A stretch of 64,000 nucleotides of DNA, taken from Pictodentalium vernedei (Eukaryota > Mollusca > Scaphopoda > Dentaliida > Dentaliidae). The notes beneath the pieces were generated by a model that searched no databases, was not told the origin of the DNA, and saw only the letters and a program-made list of their open reading frames with translations. Shown here in pieces: positions 32,377 to 43,039 of the stretch (position 1 is its first letter; each line of letters begins with the position of its first letter). The DNA lies in the NCBI GenBank assembly GCA_031216915.1, contig CM062297.1:180444350-180508349 (forward strand). Reading direction: 5' to 3'. Made by a program: the position numbers and the translations under genes.

Positions 32377-35330
32377 TTGAAAGGATATTGATCAATTGTA
32401 TTAAGAGGAAATCTTCCTCTGACTTTATAATCATTCTATATGTGGTCAGTGTACTCGCATTAACTCCTGTTCTGTATCGTATGATTTCGATGACAATATG
32501 GGAAGCGTATGTCACGGTATGTTATTGGGGATTTGGACACTCCGGTCCTTTCCCCGCAGGGTCACTCTACTTTATCAATTTCTATTTCAGACGATCAAGA
32601 TTAGGGTGATGTATCTGTGATGTCTTCCAACAGTGTGCCTCCGTCGTCACAATTAATGAAGGGCTAGCGGAAAAGTGCTCATGTAAATACGCCAATTGCC
32701 TAAGAGGACCCTAGTAGGTTCGACGGCCTTTGACGTCCGCTAGCTCGCCCGGTGTAGCGTCCATTCACCGAATGGTTCGGCAGCCGGGTTCGTCCGTTGC
32801 AGTCTAGAAGGAATTTTGGGGTGGTGCGAGCACTATAAATTAACCTAATGCACACCCAGTGACGGCGGATCGGAGGGAGAACGGAGGAAGCCTTTTAGTC
32901 CAGTTCATAGCTCGTTCCGGTCCATCTGGACGGCAAGCGAGAGAGGCCCCTCTCTCGTTCAACAACATCTGGCCCCAGATGTTGTGGTACAAAATGTGTC
33001 GCAAGCGGAGCGTACGTCCGTCGCTCGGGACGCTCCGTTGTATAGGCAGTCCGCGGAGACTGCTAAGGCTTCCTCTTCTCGTCAGCGCACACGACCGCAC
33101 CTTGGCTGCGTGACCGCCGATATATTACCAGCTTCGCCGATCAAGGATTCTTCGGCGACCAGGTCACACCATCCGGTAGCCAGGGACACGAGGCCTGCAG
33201 ACTCTGGACGTTCGCATAGGAAGTGTGCGGGAGTCAACGTACACGGAGCTTCCGGCGGCAATGCATCGTAAGACCGCTACTGCACAGGCCTTGGGAACGG
33301 ACGTGCTTTCCTTAATAGCACAGTTTATCGCAGCATCCCAGCATCAACTGAATCTGTCGCATATATTTTATCCGACGATGCTGGGTCGGGACGCTCCGCG
33401 GAAGCGGGTACGGATGTCCGAAAGTTTCATCCGGTCCGACGGGATACCGAAAGGGATTTGGAGGATTTCGAGCTTTCCCTTTCGGAACAACATATGCTGT
33501 TGTGTATGTCATCTGACTTGGTCTCCTACAGCTTCTTTCGTCGGACCAGAATGCTGCGATGCTGGATAAGAAACTGATAGCGTCGGTGGACTTAGAAATT
33601 TTTGGTTCGGTTCAGGGACATCGTCCCTCAGTTCTGACATAGTCCAATAATGTCACACAAACTTTCGAATTATTGAACGACGCTATATATATTATTATTT
33701 TATGCTTGCTATAACCAAGCATTTCTGGTTTCTTGTTCGCAGAGTTATGGAGATGTCTTTCAAAAGTGTGCCTCTGTCGTCATAGTTAATGAAGAGCTAG
33801 CGGCAATAAGTGCTCATGGAATATGTCTATCGCCTACGGAGTGACATTCGCTAGCTCACCCGGTGTAGCGTACATTCATCGAATGGTTCGGCTGCCGGGT
33901 TCGTCCGTTGCGGTCTAGGAAGGAGATTTGGGTGATGCGAGCACTTTAATTACTTTAGTACTCACCCAGTGACGGCAGATTGAGGACAGATCGGAGGAAG
34001 CCTGTTAGTCCGGTTCCTGGCTTGTCCAGGTCTGTCCGGGCTGTGAGCGAGAGAGGTCCCTCTCTCGTCCAACAACATAGGGGACCGCATGTTGTGGTTC
34101 AGATATTTTACATTCGGAGCATATGTCCGTCGGTCGGGACGCTCCGTTATATTGACAGTCCGAGAGACTGTCCCTAATGCTTCCTCATCCTCACAGCAGG
34201 GCACACGACCGCACATTGGCTACGTGACCTCGAGTATCCGATCAGTTTCGTCATTCAGTGATTCCACGGCGAATAGGTCACGCCATCCGGTAGCCAAGGG
34301 ACACGAGGCCTATACACTCCGTTCGCTTGCATATTGGTAGTATGCACGGGGTAACGATCACGGAGCTTCCAGCGGCAATGCATCGTAAGACCGCTTCTCC
34401 TCAGGCCTCAGTGACGGACGTGCTATCCAAGTTAGCACAGTTGTTTCGCAGCATCCCAGCAATTGACAGTTTCTCGGTCGAATCAGGAATTATCCGACGG
34501 CGCTGGGTCGGTGCGGTCCGCGGTTGCATCAGGTACGGACGACCGAATGCTTTATAGGGTCCGACAGGATGGCGAAAAGGATTCGAAAGATTTCGAGTTT
34601 TCCCTTTAGTAGTATCGGAAGCTGCCTTTCATATCTTCTGGCATTATCTTCCAGTGATTGTTATTTCGGACTTCATTGCTGCGATCTTGGATAAGAGACT
34701 TATAGCGTCATTGGACTCGGATTTTTCGATCGGTTCAGGGACATTGTCCCTGACTTACCAACGCAGTCCAATATTGTCATTACAACATGTGTTTTATTTT
34801 TCGACGCTATATATATATATATACAAGCCTGCTACCAAGCATGATAGTTTAGTTTCTTGTCCGCGTTGCTCATTTCTGCCATTTTATCATTTATACGAAT
34901 AGTTTATTTTGGCAGAGCAGGGCATACCGAGAGTTCATATGCGTCTAGACGGTGTGGTTAAAGACTGCATATATTCTTTTTCGCTGTTTATGTCTTTTCC
35001 AATTTCAATGTTGGAAACGACATGATGTATAGCTGACTTTACTTAGACGCTTTATCATACGTAATCCGCCTTACTGAGGCGTTATCATTACGTCTTCAAG
35101 AAAAGATTTACGGGATATTATTCTCAATGTAATTTCTTTTGAGGGCAGTAGTTTGTTCACGTATGACTCCGCCCTTCAGTGGCTGATTGGAGTTGGTTAG
35201 ACGTGACGCAGCCCAAGCTACATCCACATGCGTGGATAGTAGGTTAAGAACTCTCTCAGAGTCACTTCGTTCTCGGAGGAGCTTCTCTTCGACGGCAACT
35301 TTTCGGCAATCCATGAATTGCTCGATTTAC
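32377..35330 (+). pseudogene. gag-like remnant of DIRS copy 2, with internal duplication
   Basis: Aligns to the gag ORF of copies 4/5 but begins TTG where those have ATG. The CAACCCTTTC-type Cys-rich N-terminal part is frameshifted. The segment around TGTCTTCCAACAGTGTGCC (32621) is repeated at 33754, so about 1.13 kb is duplicated in tandem and diverged. Stops are frequent. The 3' end joins abruptly at about 35310-35325 to sequence matching copy 4 near 44045, a deletion of gag C terminus and RT. Confidence 0.85.
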
Positions 35331-37230
35331 ACGTTCTCTTGTCTATCTAGTGTTACAAGAGATTCAGACTGGGGCAAACATTCGGTGGTTGACTCAGAGA
35401 GTGCCACCGCAGTTGCCGGACCCGAGTGTGGCTGTTATGACGGTTGCCAGTCAAACAGATTGGGATATAATACTGATCCCTACGGATTCGAAGTGCCAGG
35501 GTCTTGGGTTCCGCAGTCTCTTAGCAATCAGTTTTCTTCCGCGGAATAATGTTTTTTAGGCTTGCTTTATGTCATTGCATGAACATTATTCTGAAACGCA
35601 TGCCCAAATCCTGTCCTTTAATTCGACAGTAGTGGTGTATCTCCGGAACCAGGGAGGCACTCATTCGTTTCCGTTATTCAATTTAATGGAAAGAATCCGT
35701 CTGTTGGTTATAGTACACCAAGTTCTGTTTTGGTCCGTCATATTCCGGGTCGTCTGATTGTTTTACCGGACTCCCGTTCTCTTATGGGTCGCTTGTTGCT
35801 GTCAGAATGGACTCTCAACAAACAAGTATTCAATCAGATTTGCTATCTATGGGAGCGCCCAATGATGATTTATTTATGACACAGCTTGCTAATCAATTGC
35901 AGGCGTATGTGTTGGCTTGTCCAGATCTCTGGGCTTATGTTGTTAACGCTCTATTCATCTATAGGACGGAATGATAGGATACGCGTATCCTCCGGCGCTG
36001 TTGTTTCAGCAGGTATTGCTAAGATAAACAACCACAATACATTTCTGTTGATAGCATCTCTATCTTCACAGAGATCATGGGTAATTTACTCTCTTGTCTT
36101 CTGTGGGTCTTAACGTGAAATCTTCCTCTATGTGAGGATCTTTTTTCACTGGGTAAATCGTGTCATCTTTATCACAACCCGCAAGGTCGCAACCTTCATG
36201 TATTCCGTTGTGTGGTCCGTATTGCATTGTAGCACTGTACTGGACGAGCTTTGGACGCGATTTCTTACTATAAGAGATCCTCTTCTTCGCTGTTCTATGC
36301 GGCTAAAGTGGAGGCTCTTCCGTCGTGGTGTAGGGATCATTATGTTCATATTGTTGATCCCTCCATACTACTCATTGCAATTTTTTAGTATACTTGTTTC
36401 ACAAGATCTACTGCAGCCTGTTATTATTTAGGTTATAGGTTTATGTTACCTCATACCTATCCACTCTACGATAGTTTACAATTGAGTCTTTTGTCTCTTT
36501 ATCTAAGTCAGTTAGTAACTTTTTGATAAATAGACTTAGAATCTTTGGATTAAATTCCTATATGGATTTTAACTTCGGTTCTTTTTTAGCTAAGTAATCA
36601 TTTGAGCCTCTGGAAACAGTAGTTTTCAAATTCTGACCTTTTAGACAGTAATTCTGTTGGTTCTCTTTTACTGTAGAGTCAGTGAGTTTCATGCACTATC
36701 GATGGATGATTTTCACTTTCGTAGTTTCGGAATCACTACTTCCGTTACTATTTAGGTTGGATTTTTGCATAAGAGTTAGGCTCCTATTATCCGGAACCTA
36801 TTATTTTAAGGTCCTTCTGTCTTCGTATGGGCATAGGCCTTTACTCTTTCCGGGTACAGTTTATGTATTTATAAACAGATATCTGTTTATTACTATGGGC
36901 GTAAGCTTCTTCTGTCTGTGATGCCTAGTAGAAGGACGTTACGCTCCATTTTATTGTTAATGGATTCTATTAACTATCGGTACTGCTTATGGTATATCAT
37001 TGACTTAGCAGTTGTGCTTAAGATTTCGGCTCATGAAGTAAGAGTTCTTCTACTTCTTGGGCTTACATCAATAGTGTCGCTATTATAGATTTTTGAAGGC
37101 CGCTCATTGCGCTCAGCCATCCACATTCATGAATTTTATCTCAGAAATATCGAGTCCATTTCTGGAGGCCTCTATTGTTAGGTCTATTATCTACTGCTCA
37201 GAATGTCATTCACTTAACAGTTGTTACTAT
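35331..37230 (+). pseudogene. RNase H/Dam-like/recombinase remnant of DIRS copy 2
   Basis: Recognisable blocks include VVVYLRNQGGTHSF (RNase H, about 35620-35670), NKQVFNQICYLWERP (35815-35860) and recombinase segments (36150-37210) such as a HEVRV block at about 37032. The recombinase frame has a stop just before the final helix, and the AAYWSQPSTF context of active copies reads AAHCAQPSTF here. No intact ORF. Confidence 0.85.
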
Positions 37231-37311
37231 AGCCAGGTAGGCTGTCTGTTTCGGCAGTGTCTCCATTCTGCTGCCCTCTTCGCTCTGGGCTATTTGACCC
37301 AGGGCAAGAAA

Positions 37312-37340
37312 AAGTGTGGGGGGGGGGGGGGAGGGTGTTC
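37312..37340 (+). repeat. G run after the recombinase region, copy 2
   Basis: G tract preceded by the hairpin CTCTGGGC-TATTTGA-CCCAGGG. The same arrangement follows the recombinase region in copies 3, 4 and 5. Confidence 0.85.
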
Positions 37341-37803
37341 CCTTGGGTCACCTGTTTTACTATGAAAACAAGGGGATACCTCCTCCGGAGTTAGTAATTC
37401 GGAGCTGTTATTGGGATGGTTGTTTAGTGAGAAGTTTAGGTTTTTAAAATTCATTCAAGTCTTAGTTTTTAAAGTATAGCTTTTGAATATTGCATATGTC
37501 AACGGACATGATTATGCAATCCTCAGACACTTTTAGGAGTATAAGAGTCTCTATTCTCTAGACTTACTTTATTTATTGGCTTACTTTAAAAATTATTAGT
37601 ATAAGGATTATATTGGATATTAATAGAGTACATGGATGTATGAAGCTCAATTTTGGAAGGTGTTGTATCTTTCTAATTTATCATAAATAAAAAAGATACA
37701 TGTAAGGCCTATTACTTCTTTTTCCCTACAGGGGATGACTATTTTATTTTATTGAGCGTATTCCATTTTGCTCTGTCCTTGGCCCTCCAGCCTTTTTACT
37801 ATT

Positions 37804-37892
37804 CAGCTATGTCTGGGTCATTGGTACAGTATAAAAATGTTAAAAAATTTATAGTAATTTATATATTTTTTATACTTACCAATGACCTAGAC
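37804..37892 (+). repeat. Internal complementary region, DIRS copy 2
   Basis: CAGCTATGTCTGGGTCATTG...TATAAAAAT is the complement of the left end. It is joined to GTTAAAAAATTTATAG...CCTAGAC, the complement of the right end. Confidence 0.88.
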
Positions 37893-38194
37893 GGGGATGG
37901 CCCTCCCAGGAGTTGGGAACTCTTGCCTCCCCGCTGAGTACATAGCGCTTACCAGGCACTGGTTATTAGAATGATTAATGGCGCCAATTTCGGAACGTCC
38001 TTGACACTGCGCATGCACAGTGGGGGCGAAGTGTGGAGGGCCTTTCAGGACATGTTTTCTTTGGTTTTAGATGCAAATTTTGGGGATTGGGGGGCAAAAT
38101 TTGTGTTTGGCCCTATATTTTAAGAGTTAGCACCAGCTATGCCTGGGTCATTGGTAAGTATAAAAAATATGTAAATTACTATAAATTTTTTAAC

Positions 38195-38370
38195 TTTTCA
38201 GAAAATTTCAACAAAACCATATCATGTGACCCCTCTCTGGAACAAGCTTGTTGAGCTTGTTCCAATGAGGGGGTCACATGATATGGTTTTGTGGAAATTT
38301 TTTGAAAAATTTATAAAAAATGATATTAAAATAATAAATTTTGATATGTCTGCGTTGGGTAAAGGGTTAA
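38195..38370. mobile_element. Right part of the TTAA MITE split by DIRS copy 2
   Basis: Continues with the core ACAAAACCATATCATGTGACC, TGGAACAAGCTTG, CAAGCTTGTTCCA-like turn, GGTCACATGATATGGTTTTG, and ends GGGTAAAGGG-TTAA (38367-38370). Confidence 0.88.
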
Positions 38371-38415
38371 CAGCTCAGATGCTTTGTAGCATCATTTTAT
38401 TTATCTTTTTTTCAG

Positions 38416-38462
38416 TGTATTCTTCCATGGCTGAAACAACGAAGTACATGTCCAGAAGACAG
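38416..38462 (+). CDS. RING finger exon 2 (second half of the C3HC3D RING)
   Basis: Exon of 47 nt between an acceptor with a strong pyrimidine tract (TTATCTTTTTTTCAG, ending 38415) and a GTAAAA donor at 38463. Read in the phase left by the exon at 20054-20162 it encodes CILPWLKQRSTCPED plus two bases of the next codon. Joining supplies the fourth ligand pair as C-x2-C, then I-x2-W-L and C-P-x-D, the C3HC3D ending seen in TRAF and NRDP1 RINGs. Codon phase, ligand spacing and splice signals all agree. It sits 46 bp downstream of the split MITE. No further exon of the gene was recognised in the window, so the rest must lie beyond it or in unrecognised short exons. Confidence 0.82.
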
Positions 38463-38888
38463 GTAAAAAAATTTCATCATTAGCCATTTTATCAGCCAGA
38501 TTGTTAACTGTTAATGTCAATGTGAACTATAGGGATCACTCACAATCTGTCATCCATCGTACAATGTCATCTGTGAACACAGTTTTCGAGCCTTTTCCTC
38601 CAAAACCACTGGACCAATTTCAGTTGAAATTGGGTGATTGTTCTCATATCACATTTTGATCTTGTTCAAATCCACATCTCCTGCCCCATAGAGAAAGGTA
38701 AGGGAATATACTCCCAAATTTTAATAAAATCTTCTCATAAACTGATGGGTACAATCACTTGATATTTGATACTGCGCTTCCCTTTGATGTGCAGAATCAT
38801 GTTTGTTCAAATGAAGTTCACAGGGCAATATTTTGTTCAAATGAAGTTCACAGGGCAATATTTGCCATTGTAATGAGAGAGGGAAGAT
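38463..38888 (+). repeat. Start of an AACCACTGGACCAATTTCAG-type repeat, target of DIRS copy 3
   Basis: Contains CCAAAACCACTGGACC, TTTGATATTTGATACTG and a 27-bp duplication of TGTTCAAATGAAGTTCACAG (38807 and 38834). Similar phrases lie on the other side of DIRS copy 3 after 52971, so this is the left half of a repeat interrupted by it. Confidence 0.6.
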
Positions 38889-39848
38889 ATTTTTATACTG
38901 TACCAATGACCCAGACATAGCTGGTGCTAACTCTTAAAATATAGGGCCAAACACAAATTTTGCCCCCCAATCCCCAAAATTTGCATCTAAAACCAAAGAA
39001 AACATGTCCTGAATGGCCCTCCACACTTCACCTCTACTGCGCATGCGCAGTGTCAAGGACGTTCCAAAATTGGCGCCATTAATCATTCTTAGTTTGGCCC
39101 TTCATCAGTTAACATCTGACTGATCTTTGTGCTTGTAAATCTCAGTTTAAATGATGCCAGACACATAAATATTAGTGAAATGGTGATTCTAAGGAGGATA
39201 TAGAAGGAGGAGAGGAAAAATGTTTGACAGAAAATTATCAGGGCTGTAACTTAAATTTTTTTAATGAAATTATGTTAAGTTACCTATTTTCGAGGCAGCA
39301 GCCATTTTGTTGTCATTCTTGTTATCAAGTTACACTGCTTGTTCAGTGTTTTCCTCTCTCCCTTTCCTTTAAGTCCCCTCTTGCTATTCTCCCATGCTTT
39401 TGGCATATTTTCTGTAATTTTATTACTAAAATTTCTTGGGAGTTTTAGCTGTATAACAGAATGAATTCTGTTCTTTTCCCATGTATGGGTGGTTAGGCAT
39501 AGTGTTCTGCATCTTCCATCTGATGTTCTGCAGTTTCTTCCCTGGAAGTCTCTGTTTTGCATCAGATAGTGTATTATTGGTAACTGATTTCGGGCCTGGG
39601 TGCCTGGAGTCTTATTCTAGTGTTTTTACACTTATTGTTTACATTTACAACAGCCCTCTGTGTGAGGGGGGATTTCTTGAAAATAATATCTTGATGTTAA
39701 TTTAATCATAACTAGATACATTATTATTGTTCGTAAGTGTTGCATAAATTGTTTAAAATATTTTTAAAATTTTTGTCCACAATTAGGCTTGGGATCCATT
39801 GGAGCTCAACGTTACTTTTCAGAAACTTGGGCTGTTCTGAAAAAATAT
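38889..39848 (+). mobile_element. DIRS-type copy 3, left part (interrupted by copy 4)
   Basis: Left end ATTTTTATACTGTACC at 38889 with terminal repeat and 5' untranslated region. It breaks off in CTGTTCTGAAAAAATAT where copy 4 begins; the next bases of this conserved region (TTTTTCAAAATTTTTTGATT) resume at 46991. The ATAGCTGGTGC...TTAAAATATAGGGCC variant in this terminal repeat pairs with 52880-52920, not with copy 4. Confidence 0.93.
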
Positions 39849-40938
39849 ATTTTTATACTGTACCAATGACCCAGACTTAGTTGGTGCTAACTCTAACAAA
39901 ACCAGGGCCAAACACAAATTTTGCCCCCCAATCCCCAAAATTTGCATCCAAAACCAAAAGAAATCATGTCCTATAGGACCTCCATACTACGCCCCCACTG
40001 CACATGCGCAGTGTCAAGGACGTCCCGAAATTGGCGCTAATTATCATTCTCTGTTTGGCCCTTCATCAGTCAACATCTCACTGATCTTTGTGCTTGTAAA
40101 TCTCAGTTTAAAGGATGCCAGACACGTAATTTTTGGAGAAATGGTGATTCTAAGGAGGATATAGAAGGAGGAGAGGAAAAAGAAGTGACAAAAAATAATC
40201 AGGGCTGTACTTAAAATTTTTTGATGAAATTCTGTTAAGTTGCCTATTTTCGAGGCATGGGCCTCTAGTTGTCATTCTTGCTAAATGTTGCACTGCTTAT
40301 TCAGTGTTTCCTCTCCCCTAGCCTTCTAAAGTCCCCCCTTGCAATTCTCCCATGCTTTTGGCATATTTTTGAGAAAGTTCATTTCTAAAATTTACCTGGG
40401 AGAGTTGCTTGGATACAGAATGTTTTCTGTTATTTTCCCCATAGTTACGTTTTCACCCATGGGTGTATAATGTTGTGTTCTGCATCTTCCATCTGATGTT
40501 CTGCAGATTCTCCCCTGGGAGTCTCTGTCTTGCATCAGATAGAGTGTAATTTTGATGACTGATTTCGGGCCAGTTTTTTCAGTGCCTGGAGTCATGTTTT
40601 CTAGTGTTTTACACTGTTTGTTTACATTGGCAACAGCCTTTTTTGAGGGGGGCTGTTTGCCTTTGGTGTAGTTTATCTCACTATAAGATACATTTATATT
40701 ATCCGTAAGTGTCTCATTAATTATTTAATATAAATTTAAAATTTTTGACCACACTTTGCCATCGGATCCATCGGGGCTCAACGTTACTTTTCAGCAACTT
40801 GGGCTTCGCTGAAAAAATATTTTTTCAAAATTATTTTGATTTGCAATTGTTTTTTCATTTATTAATGGATCATGTTATTATGTATCTTTGTGTCAGGGGT
40901 TTGTGCGAGTAACTAGGACTTGTTGTTGACTTTTCACA

Positions 40939-43039
40939 ATGAAAGGACATTGTTCAAATTGTAATGGGAAGAAATCTTCCTCTGACTTTCATGATCATTG
41001 TATTAATTGTAGTCAGTGTTCTCGCACTAATCCCTGTTCTATATGTCAATATTGGGATGACAAACATTGGAAACGTGTGTCACAGTATGTTGTTTCTGGA
41101 GAAAGGGCTATGCCGGCGCTTTCTCAGCAAGGTCACTCTACACTCTCAGTTTCTATTTCAGAGGAACAAGAACAGGGTGATGTTTCCATGTTATCTTCTG
41201 CAAGTGCGCTTCCGTCGTCACAAATGAATTCAGAGCTAGCGGCAAAAGTGCTCATGGAGATTAGACAAATGTCGTCCGCTATCTCGCCCGGTGTAGCGTC
41301 CATTCACCGAATGGTTCGGCAGCCGGGTTCGTCCGATGCGGTCCAGGAGGAAATGTTGGGTGATGCGAGCACTATAAACATTCAATGTGCACACCCAGTG
41401 ACGGCGGATAGTAAGCGAGATCGGAGGAAGCCTTTGAGTCCGGTTCCTAGCTCGTCCAGGTCCAGCCGGGCCGCGAGCGAGAGAGGCCCCTTTCTCGTAC
41501 AACAACATCTGGGACCAGATGTTGTGGTACAAAATGTGTCGCAAGCGGAGCATACGTCCGTCGCTCGGGACGCTCCGTTGTATAGGCAGTCCGCGGAGAC
41601 TGCTAAGGCTTCTTCTTCTCGTCAGCGCACACGACCGCACCTTGGCTGCGTGACCGCCGATATCTTACCAGCTTCGCCGATCAAGGATTCTTTGGCGACC
41701 AGGTCACACCATCCGGCAGCCAGGGACTCGAGACCGATGGGCTCCGGACGTTCGCATAGAAAAAGTATGCGGGAGCCATCTGATGCGGAGCTGCCCTCGG
41801 CGAAGCAGCGAAAGACTGCGCCTCCGCAGGTCTCGAGGCCGGACATTCTTGTGCAGATAGCACAGCTTATCGCAGCATCCCAGCAGCCGACAGAAACGGT
41901 GTCGGATCGAGAATTATCCGACGGCGCTGGGACGGTACGCTCCGCCGAAGCATCGGGGGCGGATGACCGGGAGCATCATGAGGTCCGACCGGATGGTGAA
42001 AGGGATACGGATGATTTGGAGCTATCCCTTTCGGAACAACATAAAGCTGCCGTGGACTTCATCCGGCACTTTCTCCCTCAAGTTGTTCCGTCGGGCCAGA
42101 CTGCTGCGGTTCCGGACAAGAGGATTATAGCGTCATTGGACTCTGAATTTTTTGAGCGGTTCAGGGACATCGCTCCCGAGTTTCCGTCGCAGTCCAATAA
42201 TGTTGCAAGAACATTTGAATTATTGAACGATGCTATATTTAAACTTGCTTCCAAGACGGGGAAAGCAGGTTTCTTGTCCGCCAATACTCTCAACCTGCCT
42301 TTCATTAATGCAAGGAATAAATTCGACACGGCAGGACAGGGTATCCCGAGAGTTCCTCTGCATATGGACGACGAGGCGGAAGACTTAGAGCTATCATTAC
42401 CGTCGTCGGCTTCTATTCCAACCGCGGTGTTGGAAACAGCTATTTCGTCTAACAGAGCCAATTTAGATGCCTTATCTTATGCAGATCACCTTACTAAGGC
42501 TATCACTGCGCCTTCAAGGGAAAGAGTTTCAGGATATACAATCCTCTTTAAGACTTCTTTCAAGGGCAGTAGCTTATTCCACGTGTAACTCCGCCCTTTC
42601 TGTGGCAAACCTGGAGTTGGTTAGACGTGACGCAGCCCTAGCTACATCCACACTCGTGGATACTGAGGTGAAGAACTCTCTTAGAGTCGCTTCGGTGTCC
42701 GGAGAACTTCTCTTTGACGGCAAGCTTTCTGCTATTTATGATAAAATTACAAAGAAAGCTTCGGATTCTCTGTTGTTCAAATCTGCTTCTAAGAAGTCGG
42801 ATACAGCAGACAAGAATAAGACAGGCACTTCTGGGTCTAATGCGCCCAAGAGAGGTTCCTATAGAGGTTCCGGTGCGTCCTCTTGGTCTTATTCGAGAGA
42901 CCGTCAGGGTAGCGACTCTCGTTCGGGACGTCCTTCGGGCCGGGACAACCGGTCGGACGCCCCGAGGTCGACGGGACGAGGTGCGTGTCGTGGAGGACGT
43001 GGTTTCTCCTACCGCAGGCCTCGCAGGTCCAGGAGGTGA
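40939..43039 (+). pseudogene. DIRS copy 4 gag-like ORF, one 2-nt frameshift
   Basis: ATG 40939 (CACAATGAAAGG) opens a Cys/His-rich N terminus: CSNC, then HCINCSQC, then CSIC, a likely zinc-binding module. Next come a Ser/Arg-rich stretch and a region with two QLIAASQQ-like motifs. The frame runs to 42588, but alignment with copy 5 shows two bases missing near 42500 (KAI versus KALSLRL). The correct frame resumes at about 42505 and ends at TGA 43039 with an RGS/RG-rich basic tail (SYSRDRQGS, GRGACRGGRG, RRPRRSRR), a likely nucleic-acid-binding end. Undamaged length would be about 700 residues. The last ~330 nt overlap the RT ORF. Confidence 0.85.

Larger units (their letters stand above)
31282..38194 (+). 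mobile_element. DIRS-type retrotransposon copy 2 (non-autonomous deletion derivative)
   Basis: Left end ATTTTTATACTGTACC at 31282, right end ...AAATTTTTTAAC at 38194. Inverted terminal repeats of about 200 bp lie at 31282-31480 and 37975-38155. All ORFs are dead. It shares with copy 3 a ~1.13-kb duplication in the gag region, a deletion removing the gag 3' end and the RT catalytic core, the loss of the gag ATG, and recombinase defects. It is inserted inside a piggyBac-like MITE, giving a relative date: MITE first, DIRS later. Confidence 0.92.
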
